DNA of 14,761 nucleotides. Origin: an uncultured Bacteroidales bacterium (GTDB taxonomy: Bacteria > Bacteroidota > Bacteroidia > Bacteroidales > P3). The notes beneath the pieces were generated by a model. It was given only the letters and a program-made list of their open reading frames with translations. It made no database searches and was not told the DNA's origin. The stretch lies in contig CAMNIH010000030.1 of NCBI GenBank assembly GCA_946540365.1, positions 1-14,761 on the forward strand, in the 5' to 3' direction. Positions 1 to 6,229 of the stretch are shown here, piece by piece. Position 1 is the stretch's first letter, and each line of letters starts with the position of its first letter. The position numbers were made by a program, and so were the translations under genes.

Positions 1-1142
1 TGGCCATCAACTACAACATCAACACCACCTCCACCCGCCGCGCCAACGCCATCGCCTTCGACGTGCGCGAGAAGGGCCGTCCCGCCCGCGAGGGTGGCAA
101 GCCCAGCGGCAAGCCCATCAAGGACGAGAACGGCAAGCCCGTCATGATCCCCGGCACCCTCAAGGGCACCAAGGCCATCGGCTGGTACATCGAGGACTAC
201 GGCATCGCCCAGGTGTCGATGAACATCACCTCCATCAAGGTGGCCCCCGTACACCTCTGCTTCGACGAGGTGTGCCGCTGCGCCGCCAACCGCGGCCTGC
301 GCGTCACCGGATGCGAGATCGTCGGCCTCATCCCCAAGAGCGTCCTGATCGACGCCGGCAAGTACTACCTGCAGAAGCAGCAGCGCTCCCTCGGCGTCAG
401 CGAGGACGAGATCATGAAGGTGGCCATCAAGAGCATGGGCCTCGACGACCTCAAGCCCTTCGACCCCAAGGAGAAGGTGATCGAATACCTCATCGAGGAC
501 CACTCGAAGAAGAAACTGGTCGACCTCACCTGCCGCGGCTTCTGCGACGAGACGGCCAGCGAGAGCCCCGCCCCCGGCGGCGGCAGCGTCAGCGCCTACA
601 TGGGTGCCCTGTCCGCCAGCCTCGGCACCATGGTGGCCAACCTCACCGGCGGCAAGGCCGCCTACGACGACGAGTGGGAGAAGTTCAGCGACGTGGCCGT
701 CAAAGGCCAGGCCCTCAAGGAGGAGCTGCTGCACCTCGTCGACGAGGACACCGCCGCCTTCAACCGCATCATGGATGCCTTCGGCCTGCCCAAGAAGACC
801 GACGAGGAGAAGGCCGCCCGCAGCGCCGCCATCCAGGATGCCACCCGCTTCGCCACCGAGGTGCCCTTCCGCACCATGCAGCGCTCGCTCGAGTGCTTCG
901 AGGTCTGCCGCGCCATGGTGGAGTGGGGCAACCCCAACAGCGTCACCGACGGCGGCGTCGGCGCTCTGGCTGCCCGTGCGGCCGTCATGGGTGCCCACCT
1001 CAATGTGAAGATCAACGCCTCCTCGCTCAAGGACGAGGCCTTCAAGGCCGACATCCTCGCCCGCGCCCAGGCCATCGAGGACGAAGCCCTCCGCCAAGAG
1101 CAGGAGATCATCAAGATGGTCAACGAGAAGATCGGTCTGTAA
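1..1142 (+). CDS. ftcD: Bifunctional glutamate formimidoyltransferase / formimidoyl-tetrahydrofolate cyclodeaminase (3' part)
   Basis: This cytosolic enzyme of histidine degradation moves the formimino group of formiminoglutamate to tetrahydrofolate and then deaminates it to methenyl-THF. The gene enters from the left edge; the first complete codon is at base 3, so the N-terminal part of the formiminotransferase domain is missing. The visible protein starts inside that domain (INYNINTTS, then AFDVREKGR), continues through KAIGWYIEDYGIAQVSMNI and IVGLIPKSVLIDA, and reaches the linker PFDPKEKVIEYL. The cyclodeaminase domain begins near nt 510 with the family hallmark SESPAPGGGSVSA and runs to the TAA. 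The order matches vertebrate-type FTCD fusions. An internal GTG at 63 is not a start, because homology extends upstream of it. GC content and G/C-ending codons are high. Identification is from remembered family motifs and is very likely correct. Confidence 0.95.
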   Translation, partial: AINYNINTTSTRRANAIAFDVREKGRPAREGGKPSGKPIKDENGKPVMIPGTLKGTKAIGWYIEDYGIAQVSMNITSIKVAPVHLCFDEVCRCAANRGLRVTGCEIVGLIPKSVLIDAGKYYLQKQQRSLGVSEDEIMKVAIKSMGLDDLKPFDPKEKVIEYLIEDHSKKKLVDLTCRGFCDETASESPAPGGGSVSAYMGALSASLGTMVANLTGGKAAYDDEWEKFSDVAVKGQALKEELLHLVDEDTAAFNRIMDAFGLPKKTDEEKAARSAAIQDATRFATEVPFRTMQRSLECFEVCRAMVEWGNPNSVTDGGVGALAARAAVMGAHLNVKINASSLKDEAFKADILARAQAIEDEALRQEQEIIKMVNEKIGL

Positions 1143-1172
1143 ATCGAGAAGTGAGAGAAGTGAGAGAATTGA

Positions 1173-1206
1173 GAGTGCTACCCACTACCCACTATCCACT
1201 GTCCAT
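1173..1206 (+). repeat. Heptanucleotide mini-array (YCCACTA units), direct copy
   Basis: Directly behind ftcD lies GAGTGCT followed by four consecutive 7-base units of the form YCCACTA with slight variation. The same 15-base beginning (GAGTGCTACCCACTA) recurs at 1464-1478, and an inverted array sits at 1427-1450. Just before it, 1146-1172 is a purine-rich GAGAGAAG-type repeat. No coding function is apparent. Confidence 0.75.
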
Positions 1207-1223
1207 TAAAATATAGATAATAA

Positions 1224-1346
1224 ATGAAAAAGAAAGCCCTAACCCTGATGGCCGTCGTGGTGCTGACGCTGGTTGCCGCCAGCTGCACCCACCACACCTG
1301 CCCCGCCTACCGCGGGTCGGTGGCCATGGCCGAGGTGACGGAGTAA
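1224..1346 (+). CDS. Very small putative lipoprotein (40 aa) with CPAY motif
   Basis: ATG at 1224 opens a 40-residue frame ending in TAA at 1344-1346. It has a positively charged start (MKKK), a hydrophobic stretch (ALTLMAVVVLTLVAA) and a cysteine at residue 21 in the context AASC, a plausible lipoprotein signal peptidase II site. The mature part would be only about 20 residues, beginning CTHHTCPAYR, with no recognisable domain. An A-rich stretch precedes the ATG, as is usual in Bacteroidetes. The frame is followed closely by an intrinsic terminator, which supports a real transcription unit. I recall other tiny Bacteroidetes lipoproteins containing CPAY, but cannot verify this here. Function unknown; it could share a transcript with ftcD, 81 bases upstream. 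Confidence 0.65.
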   Translation: MKKKALTLMAVVVLTLVAASCTHHTCPAYRGSVAMAEVTE

Positions 1347-1370
1347 GCGCCGCTTCGCTGCCAAGGTGAC

Positions 1371-1424
1371 AACACCCCACAAGGGGGATGCCGGTTTCGG
1401 TGTCCCCTTGTGGGATGTTTTGTT
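1371..1424 (+). terminator. Intrinsic terminator after the small lipoprotein gene
   Basis: A perfect 11-bp stem (1376-1386 with 1404-1414) is extended by 4 bp after one mismatch (1371-1374 with 1416-1419). The loop is 17 bases. A T-rich tail (TTTTGTTATT) follows on the + strand. It lies 25 bases after the stop of the small lipoprotein gene. Confidence 0.8.
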
Positions 1425-1426
1425 AT

Positions 1427-1492
1427 TAGTGGGTAGTGGATAGTGGGTAGCACACATGTTATAGAGTGCTACCCACTATCCACTACCCACTA
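1427..1492. repeat. Perfect 27-bp palindrome built from heptamer repeats, between convergent genes
   Basis: Bases 1427-1453 are the exact reverse complement of 1466-1492, leaving a 12-base loop. Each arm is built of TAGTGGR / YCCACTA heptamers, the same units as the array at 1173-1206. It ends 5 bases before the stop codon of the minus-strand surface protein gene. It could act as a bidirectional terminator or mRNA-stabilising hairpin, or be a copy of a dispersed intergenic repeat. Confidence 0.85.
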
Positions 1493-1497
1493 CCCAT

Positions 1498-4400
1498 TTA
1501 GTAACTGCATTCGTCGCAGATTTTGACGTTGGTGTTGCCGTCGACGGGTCCCAAATTGCCGCCGCCGTAGACGTTGCCGTTGATGACGGCGTTGCCCTTG
1601 ATGAGGACATGGGTGTCGGTGCTGACGGCGCTTTCCTGTCCACCGCCGAAGACGTGGCCGGTCGTGGCGTCGCCGTCGGTGCCGATGTGGCTGTCGCCGT
1701 CGACGGTGAGGTAGGCGCTGCCGGTGACGGTGCCGAGGGTGGCCATCTCGGTGGGGGTGTAGAGTATCTTGTTGGCGTCGTCGGAGCCCGCGTTGGTACG
1801 ATACTGCCAGGTGAAGGTCTCGGGCGCTACGGTGCCGAAGTCGCTGAAGAGGCCCGTCTCCTTGGTGTAGCGTGATTTGGTGGGCTCGGTGTTGGGGTAG
1901 ACGTCGAGGGTGTTGGCGGTGGCCTTGAAGCCGGCGCCGTAGGCATTGCCGAGGACGGTGCAGTCGGTGAGGGTCGACCTGACGTCGCCGCTCACCTTGC
2001 CCTGGCAGCCGGCACCGTAGAAGTTGGTGAGCACCGTGCAGCCGTGCAGCACGTTGGTGACATTGCCCGTGGTGGCAAGGTCGAATTTGGCATAGCCCGT
2101 GTAGGAACGCGCCACACCCGTGCCGCTACCGCCGGAATAGAGGATGAACTCGAACTTGTAGCAGCTGCCGATGCCGTAGGTGTTATTGTTCGTCAGTCGT
2201 TTGTAGGTCTCTGTGAAGGCGATGGGGAAGTCAATGCTGTTGCCGAAGTTGACGCCGGTGTTGTTGCCATGGCGGACGTAGGTGATGGAGGTGCCGCCGA
2301 AGCCGGCGCCGTAGTAGACGCCGAAGGTGGTGTTGGTGGCGTGGGTGGTGACGGTCTTGCCCGTGGCCATGTCGCCGAACTCCGGCCCTCCGCAGTAGAA
2401 GTCCACCAGGCTGTTGTCCATCGTGATGTCGATGTTGCCGGTGATGCGGGCGCTGGGCGAGGTGCCGCCACCGAAGAAGCGGCCTATGACGGCGTGGTCC
2501 ACCTTGGCGGTGACGTTGACGCCATTGGTGGTGGGGTTCTCCATGTAGGCGCCGAGCCACTTGTGCATCTTGCCTCCGGCGCCCCAGAACCAGATGTTTC
2601 CGCCGGTAGCCGTGCTCCCGGCGCGGTAGCCGGTCATGTAGCACTCCTCAATCTCGCCGCCGGTGACGAGGATGGGCCTGATGGTGGTGACGAGCTGATT
2701 GTCGGTATGCGAGCCGGGGTAGAGCTCCTCCACATAGGCGTTGCCGCCAATCTGCTCGTAGCTCAATTTGTTGGCGTTGCCGCTTCGGGCACGGACAATC
2801 TGGATGAAGTAGCCGCTGTTGGCTATCCAGCGGTTGTTGCCGTGGTCGTCGTTGTTGGTAAAGGCGCCGTCGTTGATTTCGCACTCGCTCATGAAGCTCA
2901 CACAGGTCTCGGTCAATTCGAACCATCCTCTGCCGTGCCAGATGCCGATGGTGGGATAGGGGGTGCTGCCCGTGACGCGCTCGGCCATACCCATGCCGAT
3001 GTTGGGCACGAAGTCGAAGCGTATGGGAGGTATCGCCGAACGGTCGGTGGTGTGGTAGGAGTACCAGCCGTAGTCGGGCTCCTGGTTCCGGTCCTCGTCA
3101 ACACTCATGATGGTGCAGGCTTTGGCAGTGTTGAGGCGCACACCGCCGATGGTGTTCTGGTTGTAGTGGTAGTTGCCCACCAGCACGATGGCCTGGCTGT
3201 GGGGGTTGGTGCTGTTGCTCAGGGCGTTCACCAGGGTGTTGAGGTCGGTGTAGACCGTACGGTTGTGGTAGGAGGTGGGCACTGCCCAGCCCAGGTTGGT
3301 CTGCTCGCCGTAGGAGGCGTTGTAGCCGTAGTCCGACCGGGCGTCGCTCAGGTAGAAGGCGTTGGCCAGGTTGGCCTCGATGCTGATGGCCGTCACGCCG
3401 TAGGGCACTATGTAGTTGCCGCCCTGGGCGAAGATGTAGGGGTTGTTGGTGGCATGGTAGATGTCCTTCTGCGGGTTGTCGCGGTCGGCGAAGTTGTAGG
3501 GCTCATCGGCGGGGATGTTGAAGGTGGTGTGGGTGGTGCCGTCCTTGGTGACGGAGGTTATCTTCCAGCCGGTGACCACCGTGCTGTAGTCGGTCTGTGT
3601 CCAGAGCTCGTTGGCGAACGGCAGCACCACCTTGCCCCACGTGAAGTCGTAGCGCGCGGTGTCCATGTCGGTGATGGGCAGGTTGACGCTGCCCGTGGTG
3701 CCGCCCACGGTGTAGTTCACCGTCAGGTAGCCGTCGGTGCCCATGCTGTCGATGAGTTTGCCGGCATAGTCGGCCGTGGTGGCGGGCAGGTTGTTCTTGA
3801 TGTCCTGCGTGGTGCGGTGCGTACCGCTCGGCCACGGCTCGATGACGGGATAGGGCGCCACCTCGGGCTTGAGCACCCAGTGGCCTATCTCTGCCACGTG
3901 GGCGGCGCTGTGGTCGCCGAAGAGGAAGTAGGCCGCCATCTCGCGGTGTGTGTTGAGGATGTGGCGGTAGAAGGGGAAACGCGTCAGGAAGGCGTCCTTG
4001 TCGATGGCCAACTGGTCGTTGTAGGCCGTATAGCTGAGGTTGGCGCGCGAGCGGTAATAGTTGTATTCGGTCAGCTTCTGCACGTTGTTCGTGTGGTTGC
4101 CGCCGTAGACGGGCGAGCGGTTGGTGCCGGTAGTCATGTCGCCGTACATCATGCACATGGCTATGCGCACGCCGGTGGTGTTGACCGTCGTGGTGCCGCT
4201 GACGGTGCCCTGGTTGTAGCCCACGATGCCGGCCGAATAGCTGGTACCACTGACGGTGGCATAGTTGTAGCAGTTCACCACGCGCACGTTGCTGCCTTCG
4301 GCAATGGTACCCACCAGGCCACCCACGGTGGTGCCTGCCAACGACGAACTGCCGTCGCTGCTCTGCACACCACAGTTGTAGATGCGCGCTCTGCCCGTGG

Positions 4401-4791
4401 CGGTTCCGCACACAGCACCTACATTGTTTCCTGAGGCAATGTGCACCTTGTCCAAAACGAGATTCTTCACCGTGCCACCGTTAACGGTGGTGAATAGTGG
4501 CTGCTTGAGGCCGCTGATGGTGTGGTAGCCTCCGTCGAGGGTGCCCCTGAAGTTGGCGAACGAAAAACCCTCAAAGTCCGAAGCGTCGATGTCGGCCGCC
4601 AAGACATAGTTGCCGCTGGCCGAGGTGATCTCCGACAAGCTGGTGATGGCGGTCTGCGCTTGCAGAGCCGGTGAGAAGAGCAGGACGGCGGCCAAGATAA
4701 AGCCCCGGAAACTTATTTTCCGTAGGCTAATACATGCTCCCTGGGACCGGACCTGTGCCCCGATGGTTGTGTGGGGGGGGTATGTTCTCAT
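1498..4791 (-). CDS. Large secreted surface protein, glycine-rich beta-helix/GLUG-like repeats
   Basis: A 1097-residue protein. After an unusual 24-residue lead (RTYPPHTTIG...) comes a signal peptide-like segment, LRKISFRGFILAAVLLFSP, ending in ALQAQ near residue 46. Residues 47-200 carry GLUG-like beta-helix strands (NFRGTLDGGYHTISGL, GGLVGTIAEGSNVRVVNCYN, AGIVGYNQGTVSG). The middle part is Asn/Thr/Gly-rich with no recognised catalytic motif. The C-terminus is a run of VFGGGQES / NVYGGGNLGPV strands ending NTNVKICDECSY. This type is common in gut Bacteroidales as putative adhesins. No T9SS sorting domain or other anchor is visible. The ATG at 4791 is the only in-frame ATG, GTG or TTG ahead of the signal peptide. 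The start is 80 bases downstream of prfB on the same strand; I see no convincing promoter between them. Function unknown beyond probable surface exposure. Confidence 0.8.
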   Translation of the reverse strand: MRTYPPHTTIGAQVRSQGACISLRKISFRGFILAAVLLFSPALQAQTAITSLSEITSASGNYVLAADIDASDFEGFSFANFRGTLDGGYHTISGLKQPLFTTVNGGTVKNLVLDKVHIASGNNVGAVCGTATGRARIYNCGVQSSDGSSSLAGTTVGGLVGTIAEGSNVRVVNCYNYATVSGTSYSAGIVGYNQGTVSGTTTVNTTGVRIAMCMMYGDMTTGTNRSPVYGGNHTNNVQKLTEYNYYRSRANLSYTAYNDQLAIDKDAFLTRFPFYRHILNTHREMAAYFLFGDHSAAHVAEIGHWVLKPEVAPYPVIEPWPSGTHRTTQDIKNNLPATTADYAGKLIDSMGTDGYLTVNYTVGGTTGSVNLPITDMDTARYDFTWGKVVLPFANELWTQTDYSTVVTGWKITSVTKDGTTHTTFNIPADEPYNFADRDNPQKDIYHATNNPYIFAQGGNYIVPYGVTAISIEANLANAFYLSDARSDYGYNASYGEQTNLGWAVPTSYHNRTVYTDLNTLVNALSNSTNPHSQAIVLVGNYHYNQNTIGGVRLNTAKACTIMSVDEDRNQEPDYGWYSYHTTDRSAIPPIRFDFVPNIGMGMAERVTGSTPYPTIGIWHGRGWFELTETCVSFMSECEINDGAFTNNDDHGNNRWIANSGYFIQIVRARSGNANKLSYEQIGGNAYVEELYPGSHTDNQLVTTIRPILVTGGEIEECYMTGYRAGSTATGGNIWFWGAGGKMHKWLGAYMENPTTNGVNVTAKVDHAVIGRFFGGGTSPSARITGNIDITMDNSLVDFYCGGPEFGDMATGKTVTTHATNTTFGVYYGAGFGGTSITYVRHGNNTGVNFGNSIDFPIAFTETYKRLTNNNTYGIGSCYKFEFILYSGGSGTGVARSYTGYAKFDLATTGNVTNVLHGCTVLTNFYGAGCQGKVSGDVRSTLTDCTVLGNAYGAGFKATANTLDVYPNTEPTKSRYTKETGLFSDFGTVAPETFTWQYRTNAGSDDANKILYTPTEMATLGTVTGSAYLTVDGDSHIGTDGDATTGHVFGGGQESAVSTDTHVLIKGNAVINGNVYGGGNLGPVDGNTNVKICDECSY
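4773..4780 (-). repeat. Homopolymer of 8 C (minus strand) inside codons 4-7 of the surface protein gene
   Basis: Eight consecutive G on the + strand (C on the coding strand) lie a dozen bases after the ATG. Loss of one base would lead to TAA at codon 26; gain of one would lead to TAG at codon 22. Both would eliminate the signal peptide and the protein. Confidence 0.9.
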
Positions 4792-4871
4792 TTTTTATGA
4801 ATGTTAAGATTCTGAATTTATATTGGATTCTGGCTGAAAACCTCCCGCATGCCGGCGACATGCTCACCCGG

Positions 4872-5984
4872 TCAACCTTCGGCGCCGAACTCCATCAGGT
4901 AGGCCTTGATGAACTCGTCGATGTGGCCGTCCATGACGCCGGCCACGTCGGAGGTCTGGTAGCCGGTGCGGTGGTCCTTGACGCGGCGGTCGTCCATCAC
5001 GTAGGAGCGGATCTGCGAGCCCCATTCGATCTTCTTCTGGTTGGCCTTGATCTTGTCCTTCTCCTCCATGCGGTGCTTGAGTTCGCGGTCGTAGAGCTGC
5101 GAGCGGAGCAGGCGCATGGCGTTCTCTTTGTTCTTTGGCTGGTCGCGGGTCTCGGTGTTCTCGATGAGGATCTCCTCCTCGACGCCGGTGTAGGGGTCCT
5201 TGTACTGGTAGCGCAGGCGCACGCCGGATTCGACTTTGTTGACGTTCTGTCCGCCGGCGCCGCCGGAGCGGAAGGTGTCCCAGCTGAGGCGGCTCATGTC
5301 GACCACCACCTCGATGGAGTCGTCGACGAGGGGGGTGACGCTGACAGAGGTGAATGAGGTCATGCGTTTGCCCTGCGCGTTGAAGGGGCTGACACGGACC
5401 AGGCGGTGGACGCCGGTTTCGGATTTGAGGTATCCGTAGGCGAAGTCGCCCTCGATCTGGAGGGTGCAGCTCTTGATGCCGGCACCGTCGCCGTCGAGCG
5501 AGTTGGAGATGACCACCTTGTAGCCGTGGGTCTCGGCATAGCGGATATACATGCGCATGAGCATCTCGGCCCAGTCCTGGGCCTCGACGCCGCCGGCGCC
5601 GGCATTGATGGAGAGCACGGCATCGAGGCGGTCGCTGTCGTTGCGGAGCATGTTCTTGAACTCCAGCTCTTCGACCTTCTTCTGTGTGAGGGCGATCTGG
5701 GCCTGGAGCTCCTCCTCGGTGGCGTCGCCGGCCTCGAAGAATTCGCCCATCACCTCGAGGTCGCCGCAGGCGGTGTCCACCTCCTTGTAGGCGGTGACCC
5801 AGGTCTTTTTGCTGTTGATGCCCTTGACGACCTTCTGGGCCTCTTTGGGGTCGTTCCAGAAGTCGGGGGCTTCGGTCTTCTTCTCCTCTTCGGCAATCCA
5901 GCTCTGCAGGCTGTCGATGTCGAGGAATTTATGCAGCGCTTCCTTGCGCGCGATGAGATCTTTTATCTGTTCTTGGTTGGTCAT
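4872..5984 (-). CDS. prfB: Peptide chain release factor 2 (RF2)
   Basis: RF2 reads UGA and UAA stop codons in the ribosomal A site and triggers peptide release. The 370-residue product has the usual family length. It shows an N-terminal helical domain, the codon-reading tripeptide SPF at residues 199-201 that defines RF2, and the catalytic GGQ at 244-246 (SGGAGGQNVNK). The frame is open for another 17 codons upstream, but that extension is SRP RNA sequence, and MTNQEQIKDLIARKEAL at 5984 is the natural N-terminus. In many bacteria prfB carries a programmed +1 frameshift (CTT TGA C) near codon 25. Here the corresponding position reads CTC GAC (Leu21-Asp22, 5919-5924) in one open frame, so no frameshift is needed. 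The gene itself ends in TGA followed by C. It is probably transcribed from the promoter at 6148-6179 by read-through of ffs, or from an unseen closer promoter. Confidence 0.97.
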   Translation of the reverse strand: MTNQEQIKDLIARKEALHKFLDIDSLQSWIAEEEKKTEAPDFWNDPKEAQKVVKGINSKKTWVTAYKEVDTACGDLEVMGEFFEAGDATEEELQAQIALTQKKVEELEFKNMLRNDSDRLDAVLSINAGAGGVEAQDWAEMLMRMYIRYAETHGYKVVISNSLDGDGAGIKSCTLQIEGDFAYGYLKSETGVHRLVRVSPFNAQGKRMTSFTSVSVTPLVDDSIEVVVDMSRLSWDTFRSGGAGGQNVNKVESGVRLRYQYKDPYTGVEEEILIENTETRDQPKNKENAMRLLRSQLYDRELKHRMEEKDKIKANQKKIEWGSQIRSYVMDDRRVKDHRTGYQTSDVAGVMDGHIDEFIKAYLMEFGAEG

Positions 5985-6001
5985 AATCTGAAAATAAAAA
6001 A

Positions 6002-6097
6002 GGGCAAGCTGTTTATATCGCGCCGCTACAACCAAACACCCTTGCTGTATTCCTACCCTGGGGGATTCAATGGGAGCTGGCCGTATAAGACTTGCCC
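6002..6097 (-). ncRNA. ffs: Small signal recognition particle RNA (4.5S-like)
   Basis: SRP RNA binds Ffh and helps deliver nascent membrane and secreted proteins. The minus strand carries the diagnostic helix-8 core at 6060-6043: CAGG, a GUA/UAC stem closed by a GGAA tetraloop, then AGCA. This is the same arrangement as in E. coli 4.5S RNA (CAGG-UCC-GGAA-GGA-AGCA). The flanks pair as a long imperfect hairpin (about 6076-6061 with 6042-6026, many G-U pairs). The ends close by GGGCAAG (6097-6091) with CUUGCCC (6008-6002), with UUAUA/UAUAA just inside. Six T residues (6001-5996) follow the closing stem and would terminate transcription. The mature 5' end is uncertain: the promoter predicts a start near 6141, so a 5' extension of about 45 bases may be processed off. 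The 3' end is only 12-17 bases from the prfB ATG. Confidence 0.93.
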
Positions 6098-6147
6098 AAT
6101 CCTATATCACTTGTCAAAAGTGGCTTTTACTCTCTCGTTTAGCGGTG

Positions 6148-6179
6148 CAAAAATACTACTTTTTCAGATTCCGGCCAAA
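6148..6179 (-). promoter_or_regulatory. Bacteroidetes-type promoter for ffs (and possibly prfB)
   Basis: On the minus strand TTTG (6179-6176), a 20-base spacer and TATTTTTG (6155-6148) match the Bacteroidetes consensus TTTG-N19/21-TAnnTTTG. The predicted start is near 6141, upstream of the SRP RNA. Confidence 0.8.
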
Positions 6180-6191
6180 ATATTTTTTTGT

Positions 6192-6205
6192 CATCTGTGC
6201 AGATG
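6192..6205. repeat. Short inverted repeat CATCTG-TG-CAGATG
   Basis: A 6-bp perfect inverted repeat lies 13 bases upstream of the -33 element of the ffs promoter and about 25 bases after the stop of the Omp28-like gene. On the minus strand it is followed by A residues rather than T, so it is a poor terminator. It might be an operator or chance. Confidence 0.3.
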
Positions 6206-6229
6206 TCTGTATATCAGAGTGAAAATTGT

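Noticed and set aside
272..1216. Arg/Pro-rich + strand frame overlapping ftcD
   Set aside because: Out-of-frame shadow; composition is unlike a real protein and ftcD is certain.
2044..4434. A 796-codon open frame on the + strand opposite the surface protein gene
   Set aside because: Its translation is Val/Gly/Ala/His-rich low complexity, typical of the antisense of a GC-rich gene with strong third-position bias. The minus frame has a signal peptide and beta-helix motifs.
5985..6035. N-terminal extension of RF2 to a start at 6035
   Set aside because: The extra 17 residues are encoded by the SRP RNA and its terminator; the family N-terminus begins at 5984.
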